Under the pieces are notes generated by a model. The model worked only from the letters and a program-made list of their open reading frames with translations, searched no databases and was not told where the DNA came from. From Pseudomonas avellanae BPIC 631 (GTDB taxonomy: Bacteria > Pseudomonadota > Gammaproteobacteria > Pseudomonadales > Pseudomonadaceae): a DNA stretch of 59,403 nt. Of this stretch, positions 1 through 8,319 are shown piece after piece. The translations under genes were made by a program, and so were the position numbers. The stretch is taken from NCBI RefSeq assembly GCF_000444135.1, contig NZ_ATDK01000055.1:1-59403 (forward strand), given 5' to 3'. How positions within the stretch are numbered: position 1 is the stretch's first letter; each line of letters opens with the position of its first letter.

Positions 1-150
1 TGGCGTCGGGTCGCATCATGGGGGCTGGCTCCTGAAAAGAATTTGGAGCACAGCATCAAGCTTCAATTGCAGGACTGGAATGTGGGGTTCATGAGGCGCT
101 TACCATCAAACGCCTATTTTAAAACAGGCCTGAAATTTTATATTCAATGA
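1..150 (+). CDS. Possible C-terminal end of a gene entering from the left edge
   Basis: Frame 1 is open from the window edge to a TGA at 148-150, giving about 49 residues that end in a basic, aromatic stretch (...KFYIQ). The Shine-Dalgarno sequence of the next gene (AAGGA) begins right at this stop, which is how co-transcribed gene pairs look. I do not recognise the family. With so little sequence, chance openness cannot be excluded; the AT-rich composition shared with the next gene argues mildly for a real gene. Confidence 0.35.
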   Translation, partial: WRRVASWGLAPEKNLEHSIKLQLQDWNVGFMRRLPSNAYFKTGLKFYIQ

Positions 151-162
151 AAGGACGCTAAA

Positions 163-1134
163 GTGAAATTAATTAACATAGCAAAGCTCACGACCGGGGC
201 TGCGATCGCATGCATGCTGACGAGTTGTTCCGGAGACCGATATACCGAAGAAGTAAAGCCCTCTGTAATTTGCAAAGAAAGGGTTGAAGGTCGCTTCAAT
301 AAACAAGGTGATGTAGAGGAGACGCCTGCATCAGTCCGACGCTGCTCGACAGAACTACGCACCATTTCATCCAATTATGTAGCTACGGATGGAAAGATAT
401 ACTGGATGAAGCAAGAGAAGTCTATAGAGAAACCCTGTATTTCAGGCTCTGGCGATGCATCAGCATTGATATATAACCTTTCACCAGCCTGTCTTTTTTC
501 AAAACCAGGCCAATACGATGTTATAGAAGATAGATCGCTAAAACTGGTTACACACGACTCACCCGCCTTTCAGTCATTGGAGGATACCAGCGAGGCCCTA
601 CCTTATTGGAAACAAGATCAATATTCACATTACGCAAAAGATGCAAACCATGTTTATTACTATCACACCAAAATAGAAGGTGCGACACCCGCACTATTTA
701 CAGTTTTTTTCCCATTTGGCACCGATGATAACTGGCGTAACTATGAGTTTTCAAAAAATGATGGTGAGGTATTTGTAGGCGGAAAATCGATTGGCAAAAT
801 CGATATGAATCATTTTACCCCCCTTAAACCGGTGAGCTGCCCTGAGCACGGACTTAAAACGTGCACCTACGTTCCTGATATGGACAGCTTTTTCACCGCC
901 GGGAACTGGGGAAGTGGGATACTGGGAAAAGCGGGAAGTGATTTGATTTTTTTACGAGAGCACGGGGCCGATTACTTTCAAGGTATGGCATCCCCAGACA
1001 TGTTTATGTTCGCAACAACCAAAAAAATCTATGTATACACTCATGAAACGTTTTATGAGCTGGCAGCAGGTACACTTTCATCAACCAGAGTACTCGTGCC
1101 TATGGATGTTGATTATTATGAAAACAATAAATGA
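163..1134 (+). CDS. DKNYY-type lipoprotein, AT-rich
   Basis: A 323-residue protein starting at GTG 163 with AAGGA seven bases upstream. The N-terminus is a lipoprotein signal with lipobox LTSC around residues 19-22, so the mature protein should be membrane-anchored in the periplasm or outer membrane. The central part carries aromatic repeats of the DKNYY kind (YAKDANHVYYYHTKI; FSKNDGEVFVGGKSIG), a family of unknown function found in bacterial surface and toxin-associated loci. Base composition is clearly more AT-rich than everything downstream, which suggests recent acquisition. It may be co-transcribed with the partial frame ending at 150. A role as immunity or accessory protein is only a guess. 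Confidence 0.75.
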   Translation: MKLINIAKLTTGAAIACMLTSCSGDRYTEEVKPSVICKERVEGRFNKQGDVEETPASVRRCSTELRTISSNYVATDGKIYWMKQEKSIEKPCISGSGDASALIYNLSPACLFSKPGQYDVIEDRSLKLVTHDSPAFQSLEDTSEALPYWKQDQYSHYAKDANHVYYYHTKIEGATPALFTVFFPFGTDDNWRNYEFSKNDGEVFVGGKSIGKIDMNHFTPLKPVSCPEHGLKTCTYVPDMDSFFTAGNWGSGILGKAGSDLIFLREHGADYFQGMASPDMFMFATTKKIYVYTHETFYELAAGTLSSTRVLVPMDVDYYENNK

Positions 1135-1198
1135 TTGCCGACCTCAAAGCCCCCCCAAGCCCTTGGCAAAACTCATCATTTGAATAATCCCAAGGATC

Positions 1199-2383
1199 AT
1201 GCTGTCATTGCCCCCGACAACACCCCCGATTTTGCGCGCCCAGCCCGACACGCCGGACGTGCAAACAGCCCCGTTCTCCCAGAGACATTCAGGCATGGAT
1301 AGCAAAGAAGCGACAGTCAGGATGTCGGTGCCGCCTCTTGGCGACGGCGCAGCTCATCGTCTGGCTGGCATTGCGGCAACCACGGCGCTGGTGCTGGAGA
1401 CCAATAATCTGCGTGGCGGCAGTGATGCCGTGCAGGCGTTGAGCAGTCTCAAGCGGCTGGTTGCCCGGTATGCGCAGCAGAGTGTTTCGCCCCTTTCTCT
1501 GGCGCAGTGGGTTATCACTCACGATGGCCTTGATTTGCAGGCGCGTCAGGCGTTGTGTGAGCTGGCCGGGCGCACGCTGGACTTTGTCGAGATTGACGCC
1601 CTCACCGGCTATTACGATGCGAAGAATGTCGGCTTTGATTGTGTCGATCAAACGCGCTGCCAGTACGTGGTATTTGCCGATGCCGATTGCCTTCCTTGCG
1701 CCGACTGGCTGGAAAAGTTACTTGTGCCCTTTGATCAGGCCGATGCGCCGGTGGCGGTCGCCGGGCGTACCAGCTATGCGCCAAGTGTGGCGGGGAGCGC
1801 ACTGACTGCCATTGATTTCATGTATTTCCCCAGCCCGTTGCGCAGCGGTGCAACGCGCAATTTCTATGCAAACAATGTGGCGTTTCGCTGTGATGCTTTC
1901 GAGCAGCATCGCTACGAGCCCCTTGATGGCGTTTATCGGGCGCACTGTCAGGTGATGGGGCTGCGCATGCAGGCTCAGGGCGGGGCGGTGGTTTATGCGC
2001 CGCTGGCGCACACTGAACATCGCTTGCCTGACAGCCGGGGCGAAGTTGTAAAGCTGCGTTGGTTACGCGGCGGTGACAGCGTCGATCTCACGCCGTATCT
2101 GGTGCGCGCCTATATGCCGGGCTGGCTGCAATGGCTGGCGCGCAGTGGTCCCATCGGGCCGTTGTGTGTGATGGTCGGCCGTCTGGGTTACAGCTTGTGC
2201 GCACTCAATCATCAGGATCTGCCGCCTCTGCGCGGGTTTCGCCGCCTGAGCGCGATGGCCTTTGTGGTGGGTCTGTCGCTGATGGACACCGCAGGTGCCG
2301 TCATACGCGGCTGTGGCCTGTCGTTTGGTCGCGCCAGCGCGCGTCACAGCGAAGCGCTCTCTTATCACCGAAATCTGGATTGA
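1199..2383 (+). CDS. Family 2-like glycosyltransferase
   Basis: A 394-residue protein whose core looks like a GT-A glycosyltransferase: an N-terminal strand (ALVLETNNLRGG, about 64-74) in place of the usual nucleotide-binding strand, a central FADADC motif (159-164) acting as the DxD metal/nucleotide-sugar site, and a hydrophobic C-terminal part that could be membrane-associated. It should transfer a sugar from an activated donor; the acceptor is unknown. The start is uncertain: ATG 1199 has AAGGA only two bases upstream, and ATG 1295 or 1322 could be used. It opens a same-strand run with an exported protein, a diiron protein, a second glycosyltransferase, a PAP2 enzyme and a desaturase, which suggests a lipid or glycolipid acceptor. 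Confidence 0.75.
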   Translation: MLSLPPTTPPILRAQPDTPDVQTAPFSQRHSGMDSKEATVRMSVPPLGDGAAHRLAGIAATTALVLETNNLRGGSDAVQALSSLKRLVARYAQQSVSPLSLAQWVITHDGLDLQARQALCELAGRTLDFVEIDALTGYYDAKNVGFDCVDQTRCQYVVFADADCLPCADWLEKLLVPFDQADAPVAVAGRTSYAPSVAGSALTAIDFMYFPSPLRSGATRNFYANNVAFRCDAFEQHRYEPLDGVYRAHCQVMGLRMQAQGGAVVYAPLAHTEHRLPDSRGEVVKLRWLRGGDSVDLTPYLVRAYMPGWLQWLARSGPIGPLCVMVGRLGYSLCALNHQDLPPLRGFRRLSAMAFVVGLSLMDTAGAVIRGCGLSFGRASARHSEALSYHRNLD

Positions 2384-2436
2384 CCCGCGCACTATCCCAT
2401 CGTCGCACGCAGGATGCGTGCTCACAGGAAGTCAGT

Positions 2437-3429
2437 ATGAAACCGTTATCGATCACTTCACTTGGCTGCTACATGCTGTGCCTGGCATTACTGGGGCTGA
2501 ATGTTCAGGCTCAAGCCGCGCCTGCCGATTTCAAAGGCCGCGGCGTGTTTCACTTCGCTTCGCAAAGCGGTTGCGCAACGACTGCCAGCAGCGCGGACGC
2601 TGATTGCAATCGCATCGCTCTGGACGTGGCGGATGCCCAGGCCAGCGTGGACCCGCAAACCCACACCATCGTGTTTACCTCTGACGCAAGCCATGACAGC
2701 AAAACCGTGATCGGCGACGTGCTGCTGCACGGCAGCGGTCTGGCTGACGACGGCAAGCGTGTACCGCTGAGCCTGCACGTATTGCTGCGGCGCTCGGGCA
2801 AAGTATGGTCCCCCGATACCTATGTGCACGCCCCGGTGCGTGGCAAGTTTCGTGAGATAAAACTGGACCCTTACCAGATCAGCGTCCGCGAAGGGACCGG
2901 TGAGCGGGTGCTGTTCACCGCCGAGCAGGCGCGTAATGTGCTGGCGCAACCGTCAATTGCAGCAAGAGTGGCCAGCTACTTCGTCGAGGTTCACCCAAGC
3001 GATGCGAAAAAGCCTGATGCCAACGACATCACCATTGCGCTGGGCGTCGGAAAAGTATCCAAGTCTTTGCTGCGCGCCAGCTTCACCTCTGACCAGCCGG
3101 GCACTGCCGAGCTGGGTTCGCTACTGGAAACCGGCACCTGGAACATTAAATTGCAGGCCTTGAGCGGGCAGATTCCGGTGTGGGTGGTCCAGCGCCAACT
3201 GTTTGTGTTTGGCCTGGAAGACAGCCCGCTGCTTGCCGACGTGCGCAAACGCGGCTTCAAAAAGCTCGACACTCTGGAAATGGGCGCGGTCAACGGCAAG
3301 GGTTATCTGCGTTACAACGGCGCTGAAGAAAGCTTCCCGGCCGCAGCGGCCTCAGGCGCAGCCTTTCTGCGTGACAGCTTTATCGGTCTGATCCTGGCCT
3401 GGCACCGTAGCCCGCAGCCTGTGCAATGA
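2437..3429 (+). CDS. Exported protein of unknown function
   Basis: A 330-residue protein from ATG 2437, chosen because AGGAAG lies just upstream and the first 28 residues form a good signal peptide (hydrophobic LCLALLGLNVQAQA, cut near AQA-AP). An in-frame extension further upstream would bury this signal. The mature part is soluble, with no membrane segment, and I recognise no domain. It overlaps the next gene by four bases (ATGA), so the two are probably translationally coupled. In this setting it could be a periplasmic carrier or scaffold for a lipid or glycan product; that is inference from position only. Confidence 0.7.
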   Translation: MKPLSITSLGCYMLCLALLGLNVQAQAAPADFKGRGVFHFASQSGCATTASSADADCNRIALDVADAQASVDPQTHTIVFTSDASHDSKTVIGDVLLHGSGLADDGKRVPLSLHVLLRRSGKVWSPDTYVHAPVRGKFREIKLDPYQISVREGTGERVLFTAEQARNVLAQPSIAARVASYFVEVHPSDAKKPDANDITIALGVGKVSKSLLRASFTSDQPGTAELGSLLETGTWNIKLQALSGQIPVWVVQRQLFVFGLEDSPLLADVRKRGFKKLDTLEMGAVNGKGYLRYNGAEESFPAAAASGAAFLRDSFIGLILAWHRSPQPVQ

Positions 3430-4169
3430 GCGTGATCGAACACAGCGCCAGTGAGCCCGATTTCAGTTGCCTGGCCACGCCCGAGGCGCGTGGCCTTGGT
3501 GCGTTGCAAGCGCGCCTGGTGGACCGGATCAAACGTGCGGCACTCGCACGCCTGCATTGCAGCGCACGCGGCGAGCGCTTGCTGCTGCGCATGTACCTGG
3601 CCGGCGAGGACGCTACCGAGCGCGCATTGCTGGACGAATTGATGCCGCAATCGCCCCCTTGGCTTGAACGACAGGTCGAACAGCACCTGGCTGATGAGCG
3701 CCGTCATGTGGCGTTGTTCACTGACGCTTTGCGCGCGATGGGCGATGACGGTTCAAAGCGCCTGGCACCGGACTGGCTAAGCCGACAGAAGATTCGTCGC
3801 TGGCAACGTCTGGCCCGTCAGTACGCAGCGCATTTCGAGCAGGGCCTGCTGGTGCCCGCCTACGCCACCGGGCTGTGTGCCGAACAGATGGCCCAGCGCG
3901 TGCTGGGTCGTCACTGCGCCGTCATCGGCACGGCACACCGCTTTTACCCGCTGCTGTCGAAAGTGCTGGCCGACGAGAAAGCCCACGTGCGCCTGTGTGA
4001 GAACACCTTGCGGCGTATCGTGGCGCCTCATGAATGGGTGCATCTGGCGCGATTGTTGAAGGATGTTCGCGCTGTAGAATCCGGCTTTGGCGTGACCAGC
4101 GCGGTGGCGATGTATGTGGCCGGCTGGGCGTTTGGCGGGCTGCGCAAAGCAGGCGGCAGCATCCAATGA
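3426..4169 (+). CDS. Ferritin-like diiron protein
   Basis: A 247-residue, largely helical protein. Two ExxH motifs (E91-H94 in DERRH, E184-H187 in DEKAH) plus acidic residues E61/E65 and E153 give the pattern of a four-helix-bundle diiron centre: E, ExxH, E, ExxH. Diiron proteins of this fold act as ferritins, hydroxylases, desaturases or oxygenases. Its place between two glycosyltransferases and next to a membrane desaturase favours an oxidative role on a lipid or sugar intermediate over iron storage. It overlaps both neighbours by four bases. Family assignment rests on the metal-ligand pattern; the substrate is unknown. Confidence 0.7.
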   Translation: MSVIEHSASEPDFSCLATPEARGLGALQARLVDRIKRAALARLHCSARGERLLLRMYLAGEDATERALLDELMPQSPPWLERQVEQHLADERRHVALFTDALRAMGDDGSKRLAPDWLSRQKIRRWQRLARQYAAHFEQGLLVPAYATGLCAEQMAQRVLGRHCAVIGTAHRFYPLLSKVLADEKAHVRLCENTLRRIVAPHEWVHLARLLKDVRAVESGFGVTSAVAMYVAGWAFGGLRKAGGSIQ

Positions 4170-5260
4170 GCGCACGCATCCTGTACCTCGCGACTGCTGA
4201 TGCACGCGGCCATCTGATGCGTGCGCAATTGCTGGTGTATGCGCTGCGCAAGGCAGGATCGGAGGTCGAGGTGTTGACCACTTCGGCGCAAGGGCAGCGC
4301 TTTCTGCAACGCTTCGGCATCGAGTCAGAGATTCTTTCGCTGCACTATGCGGTGCAGTTCGATAGCGAACAAAACATGCTGCGCAAGGCCACCAACCGCA
4401 ATGTCGCGCACTACCTGTTTCACCCCGGGCGCATGCTGCGTGATATCGGCCGGCTGCAACGTCGCCTGCGCGATGTCGATCTGGTGATCAACGATTCCTT
4501 TCACCCGGCGCTGCTGTACATGGGCATGCTGCCCGGCTGGCGGCGCAAGGTGGTGCATGTGTATGGGGCAAGCCTGAAAGTCGCGCTGATCAATAATTTC
4601 GCGGGCATGTGGCCACGTCCGTTTGCGCGCCTGTTTGGCTGGATTGTCGACCGCCAGATAAACGCAGCCCGCGCCTGCATCGAGCATGACTTCGCCTACG
4701 CCGTTGACGACGCTGACGCGCCAAAGGTGTTTCGCCTGCCCACCCCGGTGGCCCTGGCTGCCACAACGCCAGAGCGAATCGGCGATGGCGCAGCGGTTTA
4801 CCTTAATCCTCACTTTAGCGAGCCCGCCCTGGCCGATGCCCTGAGCGCGGGCCTGTCCGATGCAGGGCTGGGCAAGCATCTGGTCGGTGAAGGCTACGCC
4901 GGACGCGATGGCTGGCTTGCCATTGACCCGGACTGGGCCAGCCGCGCTGCGCAGGCACAACTGATCGTGTCGGCGCCGGGCATGGCCGCGCTGTCAATCG
5001 CGCTCGTTTATCAACGGCCGATCATCCTTGTCGTCAGCGATCAGCCCGAGCAAGCCACCAATGCCGCACGCGCTGCGCAGTTGCAGTTGTTGCACCGCGT
5101 GGTGACCTGGCGGGGCGATGCCGCTGAATTTCAGCATCAGGTAGCCGATGCGGCCAGGCAACTGTGTGCGGTCTCCACACCAGACCCTTCAGGCGCGGCA
5201 GGTCAGGCGCGCGCCCAGGCGCGAATCGACGCCTGGGTCAGCCGTTTGCTCAGCTTGTGA
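4166..5260 (+). CDS. GT-B fold glycosyltransferase (MurG/UGT-like)
   Basis: A 364-residue protein. The N-terminus (ILYLATADARGHLMRA, then a long helix and VEVLTT) is the first Rossmann half of a GT-B glycosyltransferase, with the glycine-histidine acceptor loop at DARGH. The C-terminal half contains SAPGMAALSIALVYQRPIIL, the nucleotide-sugar binding region that MurG and UDP-glycosyltransferases share. No signal peptide or membrane segment is visible, so it should act on the cytoplasmic face. It is coupled to the ferritin-like gene by an ATGA overlap and followed after 34 bases by the PAP2 gene. A glycolipid acceptor is likely from context. Confidence 0.72.
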   Translation: MSARILYLATADARGHLMRAQLLVYALRKAGSEVEVLTTSAQGQRFLQRFGIESEILSLHYAVQFDSEQNMLRKATNRNVAHYLFHPGRMLRDIGRLQRRLRDVDLVINDSFHPALLYMGMLPGWRRKVVHVYGASLKVALINNFAGMWPRPFARLFGWIVDRQINAARACIEHDFAYAVDDADAPKVFRLPTPVALAATTPERIGDGAAVYLNPHFSEPALADALSAGLSDAGLGKHLVGEGYAGRDGWLAIDPDWASRAAQAQLIVSAPGMAALSIALVYQRPIILVVSDQPEQATNAARAAQLQLLHRVVTWRGDAAEFQHQVADAARQLCAVSTPDPSGAAGQARAQARIDAWVSRLLSL

Positions 5261-5294
5261 GTGCAGTGCTTATGCCATCGACCAGCGAACAGCC

Positions 5295-5912
5295 ATGAGC
5301 CAGCCCGTGCGGCGTCGCAAACCCGACTACCGTCAGGCGCTGATCGCGTTGCTGGGGCTGCTGCTCGGCCTGGGCGTGTTCATCGGTCTGGAACGCGCCG
5401 TCACCCCACGCTACAACTGGGTCACGCCGCTGGATGAGCTGATCCCGTTCGCCGCGCACTCATGGTGGGTGTACGTGCTGTTTTTCCCGTTCGTGCTGTT
5501 GGCAGCCGGGTATGCCAGCGCCGAGCGCTTCAAGGCGTTCAAAACGGCAACCGGGATCGCGTTCGGCGTGGCCTTGCTATGCTTTTGGCTGTTCCCCGAG
5601 TTCATACCCTGGCCTGATACCGGGCTGATCGACAATGCGTTTCTGCAACAACGCCTGAGCCGGCTTTGGCAACTGGACCTGGCGTCCAACGGCTGCCCCA
5701 GCCTGCACGTGGCCGTTACCTGCCTGGCCTGCCGAGCGCTTTGGGGGCTACCTTACAGAACGTTGATCGGCATGACCGGGCTGCTGATCTGCCTGTCGAC
5801 CCTGACGTTGAAGCAACACACGCTGATAGATGTCGCAAGCGGCGTACTGCTGGCGCTGGCGTGTGCCCTGGCCACCCGACCACAAGGAAACAACGCCCGT
5901 GCCCAAGCCTGA
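5295..5912 (+). CDS. PAP2-family membrane phosphatase/phosphotransferase
   Basis: A 205-residue integral membrane protein with about five to six hydrophobic segments. It carries two of the three PAP2 signature blocks: CPSLHVA (PSxH) and LTLKQHTLIDVASG (HxxxD, the nucleophile-activating histidine). The first block (KxxxxxxRP) is not evident. That combination resembles the inositol-phosphorylceramide-synthase-like branch, which moves phospho-head groups between lipids, more than simple phosphatidate phosphatases. ATG 5295 is used; the open frame extends upstream into the previous gene, but there it would lose the membrane-protein start. It overlaps the desaturase gene by 14 bases. Confidence 0.72.
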   Translation: MSQPVRRRKPDYRQALIALLGLLLGLGVFIGLERAVTPRYNWVTPLDELIPFAAHSWWVYVLFFPFVLLAAGYASAERFKAFKTATGIAFGVALLCFWLFPEFIPWPDTGLIDNAFLQQRLSRLWQLDLASNGCPSLHVAVTCLACRALWGLPYRTLIGMTGLLICLSTLTLKQHTLIDVASGVLLALACALATRPQGNNARAQA

Positions 5913-6852
5913 ATCACGCGCAGGCGACAACCTCGCGCTGAACGCGTTTACGCCTGCTGCCGAGTTGTACGTGCTCAAACCCTGGATCAGCCTGCTGGCA
6001 CTATTGGCCGACTGGGGCCTGATTGCCGTAGCGTTCACGTGCGCTGCGGTCTGGCCGCACCCCGTCACCTACCTGCTTGCAGCGCTGCTCATCGCACGCA
6101 GTCAGTTGGCGCTGGCGGTGATCATGCACGAGAGCGCCCATGGCGTATTGTTGCCTCGGCAAACACTCAACGATCTGGTCGGCCAACTGGCTGCGGCAGG
6201 TCCGCTGTTTATTTCGATGCAGACCTACCGCGCCGGGCACCTCAAGCATCATCTGCGCCCCATGCAGCACGATGACCCGGTAGTGGCGGTATTCGGTCTG
6301 GGGGATTACCCACAACCCAGAGGCAAGCTGGCCACGCGCTTACTGGCTGATGTGTGCGGGGTGGGGTATTTCATCAGCGCGTTCAGGTTTGCCCGCGGCG
6401 ACTATCGCGCAATCATGCCCAAGGTCGATAAATCCCCTCGGCAGGCGGCATGGGAGGTGCTTTCGATGCTGATCAGCAACGGGCTTTTGTTTGGCCTGCT
6501 GACTTGGTCGGGGCATCCGCTGCTGTACCTGGGGCTATGGCTGCTACCTGCAGTCACCTTGCTGCCGCTGATGGGGCGGATCCGCGCGATCATGGAGCAC
6601 GCCGGCCTGCCCGCCTGCGCTGACCAGAGCCAGAACGCGCGCAGTATCGTGCGCCCCAACTGGCAGACCTTTGTGTTCGGCCCGCATGCCATTCACTATC
6701 ACATCGAGCACCACCTCTACGTGCGCATGCCGTTCTATCACCTGCAAAGCGCACATCAGCAACTGGTGGCCCGGCAATTGGTGCCTGGCGAAAATCTTTA
6801 TGAAGGCTACGGCGCAGTGCTGCGCGATGTCAGCCACCCGGCACCGAAATAA
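5899..6852 (+). CDS. Membrane fatty-acid desaturase
   Basis: A 317-residue protein from GTG 5899 with AAGGA ten bases upstream; the upstream ATG at 5830 lies deep inside the PAP2 gene and is less likely. Three histidine boxes define the family: HESAH (77-81), HLKHH (114-118) and HIEHH (268-272), set between pairs of membrane helices. These bind the two irons that insert a double bond or hydroxyl group into an acyl chain. It is the last gene of the lipid/glycan set. No electron-donor ferredoxin or reductase gene is nearby. The acyl substrate (free, phospholipid-bound or on a novel lipid) cannot be read from sequence. Confidence 0.82.
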   Translation: MPKPESRAGDNLALNAFTPAAELYVLKPWISLLALLADWGLIAVAFTCAAVWPHPVTYLLAALLIARSQLALAVIMHESAHGVLLPRQTLNDLVGQLAAAGPLFISMQTYRAGHLKHHLRPMQHDDPVVAVFGLGDYPQPRGKLATRLLADVCGVGYFISAFRFARGDYRAIMPKVDKSPRQAAWEVLSMLISNGLLFGLLTWSGHPLLYLGLWLLPAVTLLPLMGRIRAIMEHAGLPACADQSQNARSIVRPNWQTFVFGPHAIHYHIEHHLYVRMPFYHLQSAHQQLVARQLVPGENLYEGYGAVLRDVSHPAPK

Positions 6853-7017
6853 TCGGCTGGTTGAGGTATCTCGTAACGCACCAACCTATGCAGCGCCAGA
6901 GAAAGGGTGGCCAGTGGCCGTAGCTGAACGGGTGTGATCGACCTTGCTCCGCAAACTGCACCCACACAGCCCAAAGGCCCCGTCGGTGCAGCCTGTTCAT
7001 GCTTTCACATCAGCCGT

Positions 7018-8205
7018 TCAGTTTCGGCGGTCAATGATGTAGAGCATCTTGCCTCGCTCCGAGACGGCGTAGTCTCTGGCATCCTTGCGCACAACCAGCA
7101 CACTGCCCTGGTCTTTCTGATAGGCCTCGTTGATGTCCGGAATATCGGCGATGGCTGTTTCGATTCGGGTGCGTTCGTCTTCGTCGACTTCCGAGGCCTG
7201 AACGAAAACAGTCACCAGTTCCTTACGCGCGTCGGTCACTGACAAGTGGACCTGAATTTCCAGCGAGCGGCCCAGTGTCTGTTTGATCGCTTGCTGGATG
7301 ATGCCCAGACCAATGAGGTTGCCCATGAAGTTGAAGCTCATGTCCTCCCGCTGGATGTCAGTCAAATAGAGCTTGTCACCTTTCAGCGAAAGCGTTGCGG
7401 TGTCTCCCAGACGATACCGGAGCAGCGGCGTGAAGTTCTCGCGGGTCAGCGAGGTGATGTGGATGCTGTCGCCTTCTTTTTCAATGAAGTACTTGTTGGA
7501 CAGAAACTCGTATTCGGTGTGGCAAGGGCTGTCGGTGAAGCCAAGAATGCCGCCCTCGGAACTGCCATACACACCGACGATGGAGACCTGTTCGCCAAAG
7601 GCTTCCCTGATGATTTTTTTCTGGAAGGTTTTCAGGCCTTCGCCATTGAAGACGACCTTTTCGATATCGATGTGCACACCGTGCTGTTGCATAGCGTCGA
7701 TGAACTGCAGGATGGTCGAGGGTACGCCGAGCAGTACGTTGAGCTTGATCGAGTTGAGTGCCTCGAAGTGGCTCTTGGTCAGCAGGGTGATATCGCCCAC
7801 AGACACAACGTGCGCACCGCAGTTACCGGCCATCATGGTGGTGATGTTATTCAGGGCAGAAAACAGGTTGATGGTGAACAGGTTGGCGCAGCGATCACCG
7901 GGCTGAATGAAGCCGTTGCTGCGAAAGACGCTGGAGCGGGAGCTGTCTTCATCGACTTCACAGTCGTAGTAGTAATAACAGCGCTTGAGGTTGCCGCTGG
8001 TGCCACTGGTAAAGCCGATCAGGCAGTTTCGCTCGTTGCGCTCAAGGCAGCGTTCGGTCTGTGCCGCGAAGCCTTCCTTGTCCATTATCGGTACGTGTTT
8101 TCTGAAGTCCTGGTAGGTGAAGCCTTCAAAATCGTTGTTCTGGTGGGTTTTAGCGGCAGTATTGGAAATTCTGCTCCATTCCTTTTCTACATCGTAGGCA
8201 GTCAT
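7018..8205 (-). CDS. iaaL: Indoleacetate-lysine ligase
   Basis: A 395-residue adenylate-forming (ANL, phenylacetate-CoA-ligase-like) enzyme. The phosphate-binding loop FTSGTSGN (about 65-72) and the GVYGSSEGG motif are clear. Sequence and length agree closely with my memory of IaaL from P. savastanoi and P. syringae, which couples indole-3-acetic acid to the epsilon-amino group of lysine and so lowers auxin activity. AGAGGA precedes ATG 8205. The gene lies 114 bases downstream of matE on the same strand, and the gap holds a hrp-box-like promoter, matching the known dual transcription (own promoter plus read-through from matE). The auxin synthesis genes iaaM/iaaH are not in the window. Confidence 0.95.
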   Translation of the reverse strand: MTAYDVEKEWSRISNTAAKTHQNNDFEGFTYQDFRKHVPIMDKEGFAAQTERCLERNERNCLIGFTSGTSGNLKRCYYYYDCEVDEDSSRSSVFRSNGFIQPGDRCANLFTINLFSALNNITTMMAGNCGAHVVSVGDITLLTKSHFEALNSIKLNVLLGVPSTILQFIDAMQQHGVHIDIEKVVFNGEGLKTFQKKIIREAFGEQVSIVGVYGSSEGGILGFTDSPCHTEYEFLSNKYFIEKEGDSIHITSLTRENFTPLLRYRLGDTATLSLKGDKLYLTDIQREDMSFNFMGNLIGLGIIQQAIKQTLGRSLEIQVHLSVTDARKELVTVFVQASEVDEDERTRIETAIADIPDINEAYQKDQGSVLVVRKDARDYAVSERGKMLYIIDRRN

Positions 8206-8290
8206 GAGAGTCCTCTATCGTCCATTTTTTTGATTATCTAGATTACGTATCCGCCCATCAGCAGCGGCTGATTGGCGGTAACCCGGGCTA

Positions 8291-8319
8291 TGAGTTACCC
8301 CGATGGACAGATCGGTTCC
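8291..8319 (-). promoter_or_regulatory. hrp box (HrpL promoter) for iaaL
   Basis: Reading the - strand: GGAACC (8319-8314), a 16-base spacer, then TAACTCA (8297-8291). The HrpL consensus is GGAACC-N15/16-CCACNNA; the -35 half and spacing are perfect, while the -10 half has T and A in place of the two leading C's. It begins on the base after the matE stop and lies 86 bases from the iaaL start. A conserved hrp box before iaaL is reported for P. syringae. Confidence 0.75.

Noticed and set aside
2131..2436. Upstream extension of the exported protein gene to 2131
   Set aside because: The extension overlaps the glycosyltransferase gene in another frame and would bury the clear signal peptide that begins at 2437.
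7246..8241. Open frame of 331 codons antisense to iaaL
   Set aside because: Its product resembles no family, and it reads through the iaaL start and its ribosome site.
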